A DNA stretch of 14,599 nucleotides, from the NCBI GenBank assembly GCA_001821155.1, contig MHSB01000061.1:1-14599 (forward strand). Direction: 5' to 3'. A program made the position numbers and the translations under genes. A model generated the notes under the pieces. The model saw nothing but the letters and a program-made list of their open reading frames with translations. It was not told the origin of the DNA and searched no databases. Shown piece by piece: positions 12,663 through 14,599 of the stretch (the stretch's first letter is position 1; every line of letters begins with the position of its first letter). This stretch comes from Candidatus Taylorbacteria bacterium RIFCSPLOWO2_01_FULL_50_130 (GTDB lineage: Bacteria; Patescibacteriota; Minisyncoccia; Phycocordibacterales; UBA10002).

Positions 12663-14599
12663 TTACACAAGCCGATAATCAAGCGTCTTTCTCTCTATAT
12701 CGGCACCGACCACCTTGAAGCGTACGCTGTCGCCAAGCGCGTATTTTTTCTTTGTCCTCTCGCCGACAACCGCATAACTGCGCTCTCGGAGAACGTAGTA
12801 GTCGTCTTTTAAGTCGCGAAGTTTTACCATACCTTCCGTCCGTGTCTCCCTCTCCTCAACGTAGATACCCCATTCGGTCACTCCCGAAATGATGCCCTCA
12901 AATTCTCTGCCAATGCGCTCTTTCATATATTCCACCTGTTTCAATTTGATGGATTCGCGTTCGGCCTCCGCCGCGGCAATTTCTTTTTGCGTGGCGTTCG
13001 TTGCCATTCGTTCAAGCTCCGCTAACTTTTGAGGGTCAAACTTGTGCCGCTCAAGAATCGAAAAAAGCGAGCGATGCACGAGAAGGTCGGGATAGCGCCT
13101 TATTGGCGAGGTAAAGTGAGTATAGTATTCAAAAGCCAAGCCGAAGTGTCCTATATTGGCGGTAGAGTATATAGCTTTGGCCATGCTTCTTATGGCGGCG
13201 GTTTTGATGAGAGATTCAGAGGCATGTCCTTCTATCGCGGTAAACAAAGCCTGAAGGTCTTTGCCGCGCACGCCCCCATCTTTTTGCATCGGAAGTTCAT
13301 GTCCAAGCGCCCGCACAAACACTCGGAGCTGGTCCAATTTTTCCCGGTCCGGCACATCGTGAATGCGATAAATAAACCGAAGCTTTCCGCCGGATTTCGA
13401 TGCCGCTTCATAAAAGAAGCGGGCGACTTCGCGGTTTGCGAGCAACATAAATTCTTCAATCAGCTTATGCGCATCAAGTCGTTTCTTCTTGAAGATACGG
13501 ACAGGACGTCCGCTTTCATCCAACTCGAAACCAACTTCATCCTGCTCGAAATCGATGGCGCCCTGCCGCGTCTTCTCGGCGCGGAGCTTTTTGGCGATGG
13601 AATTCAGCGTGCAAAGTTCTTCTCCGAAGTCCGCGCGGTTCAACCTTTCTGTAGGTGCAAGGTTGAACCTGGCAGACGCGCCGTCAATAGCTTCCTGCGC
13701 CGATTCATACGTAAACCGCTTTTGCGAGTGAATGACGCTTTTGCCAAACCATCTGCCCAGCACGCGTCCTTCACCGTCCATTTCAAAGACGGCGGAAAAC
13801 GCGAGACGGTCGACCTTGGGGTTGAGAGAACACAAATCGTTGGAAAGCGCATGCGGAAGCATTGGAATTGTTCTGTCCACAAGATACACGGATGTGCCGC
13901 GCTCGCGCGCCTCGCAATCAAGCGCACTGTCCTCTTTCACGTAGTGAGATACATCCGCTATATGAATTCCAATCTCGTATATGGAATCTTTAACCTTTAA
14001 TCCTTTATCCTTAACCTCCGAATCGGATAACCTGCGGAATGAAAGAGCATCATCAAAATCTTTCGCGTTCGCCGGGTCAATGGTAAACAGGGTAGTCGCG
14101 CGGAAGTCACGCCGTTTCCGTATCTCATTCGGCAAAATAGGGGAGCCAATTTCTTTGATAAGCCGCGTCGCTTCTTCGATGATTCTTTTCGCCTCGATTT
14201 CCACCCCGCGCGGAAAATCGCTCTTGAACCCGCGCTCCAGAATGATGGACTCCATTTCCGTTTCGTGCTCGCCTTTTTCGCCGATTACTTTGAGAATCTC
14301 GCCGGCTGGCTCTTCGCCAATTTTCCATTCTCTGATTTCGGCAAGGGCTTTGTATCCTTTTTGTGCGTCACGCGGGGGTTTCGGGATACCAATAGGCGCG
14401 TACATGCGAAAGTCGTCAGGTATAAGAAAAAGACGCGTACCCCTTTCTTCTATTGTCCCGACGAAACGCATTTTATTTCGCCGGATGATTTTCACGACGC
14501 GACCAACCCGACGTCCGCGCACTTTTCCTTTAAGCATTTCCACCTCAACGTCATCGCGATTGAGGGCGGTATTCAAATTCGGCGTCTCAATCATCACAT
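12663..14599 (-). CDS. rnr: Ribonuclease R, N-terminus cut by window edge
   Basis: A processive 3'-5' exoribonuclease of the RNB family that degrades structured RNA. About 645 codons are present. The first residues (IETPNLNTALNRDDVEVE) match the end of a cold-shock domain in RNase R, so the true start lies beyond 14599; the ATG/GTG codons at the edge are probably internal. A second OB-like domain covers about 40-125. The RNB catalytic motif TIDPANAKDFDDA (172-184) has D174, D180, D182 and D183. IHIADVSHYV (211-220) and HFTSPIRRYPDLLVHRS (494-510) follow. The S1 domain runs from about 562 to 644, and the usual basic C-terminal tail is missing. Two short repeat-encoded insertions occur at about 194-204 and 310-321. 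It is followed six bases later by the TG-DUF58 gene. Confidence 0.93.
   Translation of the reverse strand, partial: VMIETPNLNTALNRDDVEVEMLKGKVRGRRVGRVVKIIRRNKMRFVGTIEERGTRLFLIPDDFRMYAPIGIPKPPRDAQKGYKALAEIREWKIGEEPAGEILKVIGEKGEHETEMESIILERGFKSDFPRGVEIEAKRIIEEATRLIKEIGSPILPNEIRKRRDFRATTLFTIDPANAKDFDDALSFRRLSDSEVKDKGLKVKDSIYEIGIHIADVSHYVKEDSALDCEARERGTSVYLVDRTIPMLPHALSNDLCSLNPKVDRLAFSAVFEMDGEGRVLGRWFGKSVIHSQKRFTYESAQEAIDGASARFNLAPTERLNRADFGEELCTLNSIAKKLRAEKTRQGAIDFEQDEVGFELDESGRPVRIFKKKRLDAHKLIEEFMLLANREVARFFYEAASKSGGKLRFIYRIHDVPDREKLDQLRVFVRALGHELPMQKDGGVRGKDLQALFTAIEGHASESLIKTAAIRSMAKAIYSTANIGHFGLAFEYYTHFTSPIRRYPDLLVHRSLFSILERHKFDPQKLAELERMATNATQKEIAAAEAERESIKLKQVEYMKERIGREFEGIISGVTEWGIYVEERETRTEGMVKLRDLKDDYYVLRERSYAVVGERTKKKYALGDSVRFKVVGADIERKTLDYRLV
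13637..13669. repeat. Perfect palindrome inside rnr
   Basis: GGTTCAACCTT (13637-13647) pairs perfectly with AAGGTTGAACC (13659-13669) over an 11-base loop. It encodes about residues 310-321 (FNLAPTERLN) in frame, between the RNB motif strands and a conserved helix. Homologs normally have a shorter loop here, so it looks like an inserted palindromic element. Confidence 0.65.
13988..14018. repeat. Short A/G-rich repeat inside rnr
   Basis: On the coding strand, variations of AAGGTTAA, AAGGATAA and AAGGATTAA follow one another and encode EVKDKGLKVKD (about 194-204). It lies between DDALSF and YEIGIHIADVSHYV, which are close together in usual RNase R, so it adds about a dozen residues to a loop near the active centre. 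Confidence 0.6.

Overview
The window looks like chromosomal DNA from a Candidate Phyla Radiation bacterium (Patescibacteria, most likely Parcubacteria). This is inferred from several things together: shortened housekeeping proteins (a ThrRS without TGS domain, an SMC without hinge), an intein in gyrB, start codons with no recognisable Shine-Dalgarno, and many short palindromic repeats, several of them sitting in frame inside conserved genes. TGA is used as a stop throughout, so recoded lineages such as Gracilibacteria are unlikely. No rRNA, tRNA, CRISPR array or complete IS element is visible.

Layout. Bases 1-177 hold a terminator-like hairpin, a weak promoter and two competing hairpins before gyrB. 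gyrB (178-3576, +) carries a 432-residue HNH-type intein (1564-2859) at the TOPRIM EGDSAGG motif. An unrecognised gene (3573-4412, +) is coupled to it by an ATGA overlap. It converges on thrS (4430-6208, -), which has a good promoter so close to its start that the mRNA should be almost leaderless. The 642-base gap 6209-6850 is apparently non-coding but full of potential RNA structure. Next is a short, hingeless SMC-type ATPase (6851-9097, +). The gap 9098-9644 holds a repeat, a strong minus-strand terminator, a 48-residue small gene (9201-9347, -) and a MITE-like inverted-repeat element (9451-9629). On the minus strand, rnr (RNase R, cut by the right edge) is followed six bases later by a 1003-residue membrane protein that joins a transglutaminase-like domain to a DUF58 domain.

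How the genes relate. gyrB and smc serve chromosome topology and organisation, thrS translation, and rnr RNA turnover. The minus-strand run rnr, TG-DUF58, 48-aa gene and terminator may be one transcription unit. The most interesting items are the TG-DUF58 fusion, the hingeless SMC, the intein with its repeated DNA-binding-like modules, the in-frame repeats in gyrB, thrS, rnr and the DUF58 gene, and the structured RNA candidates upstream of smc.
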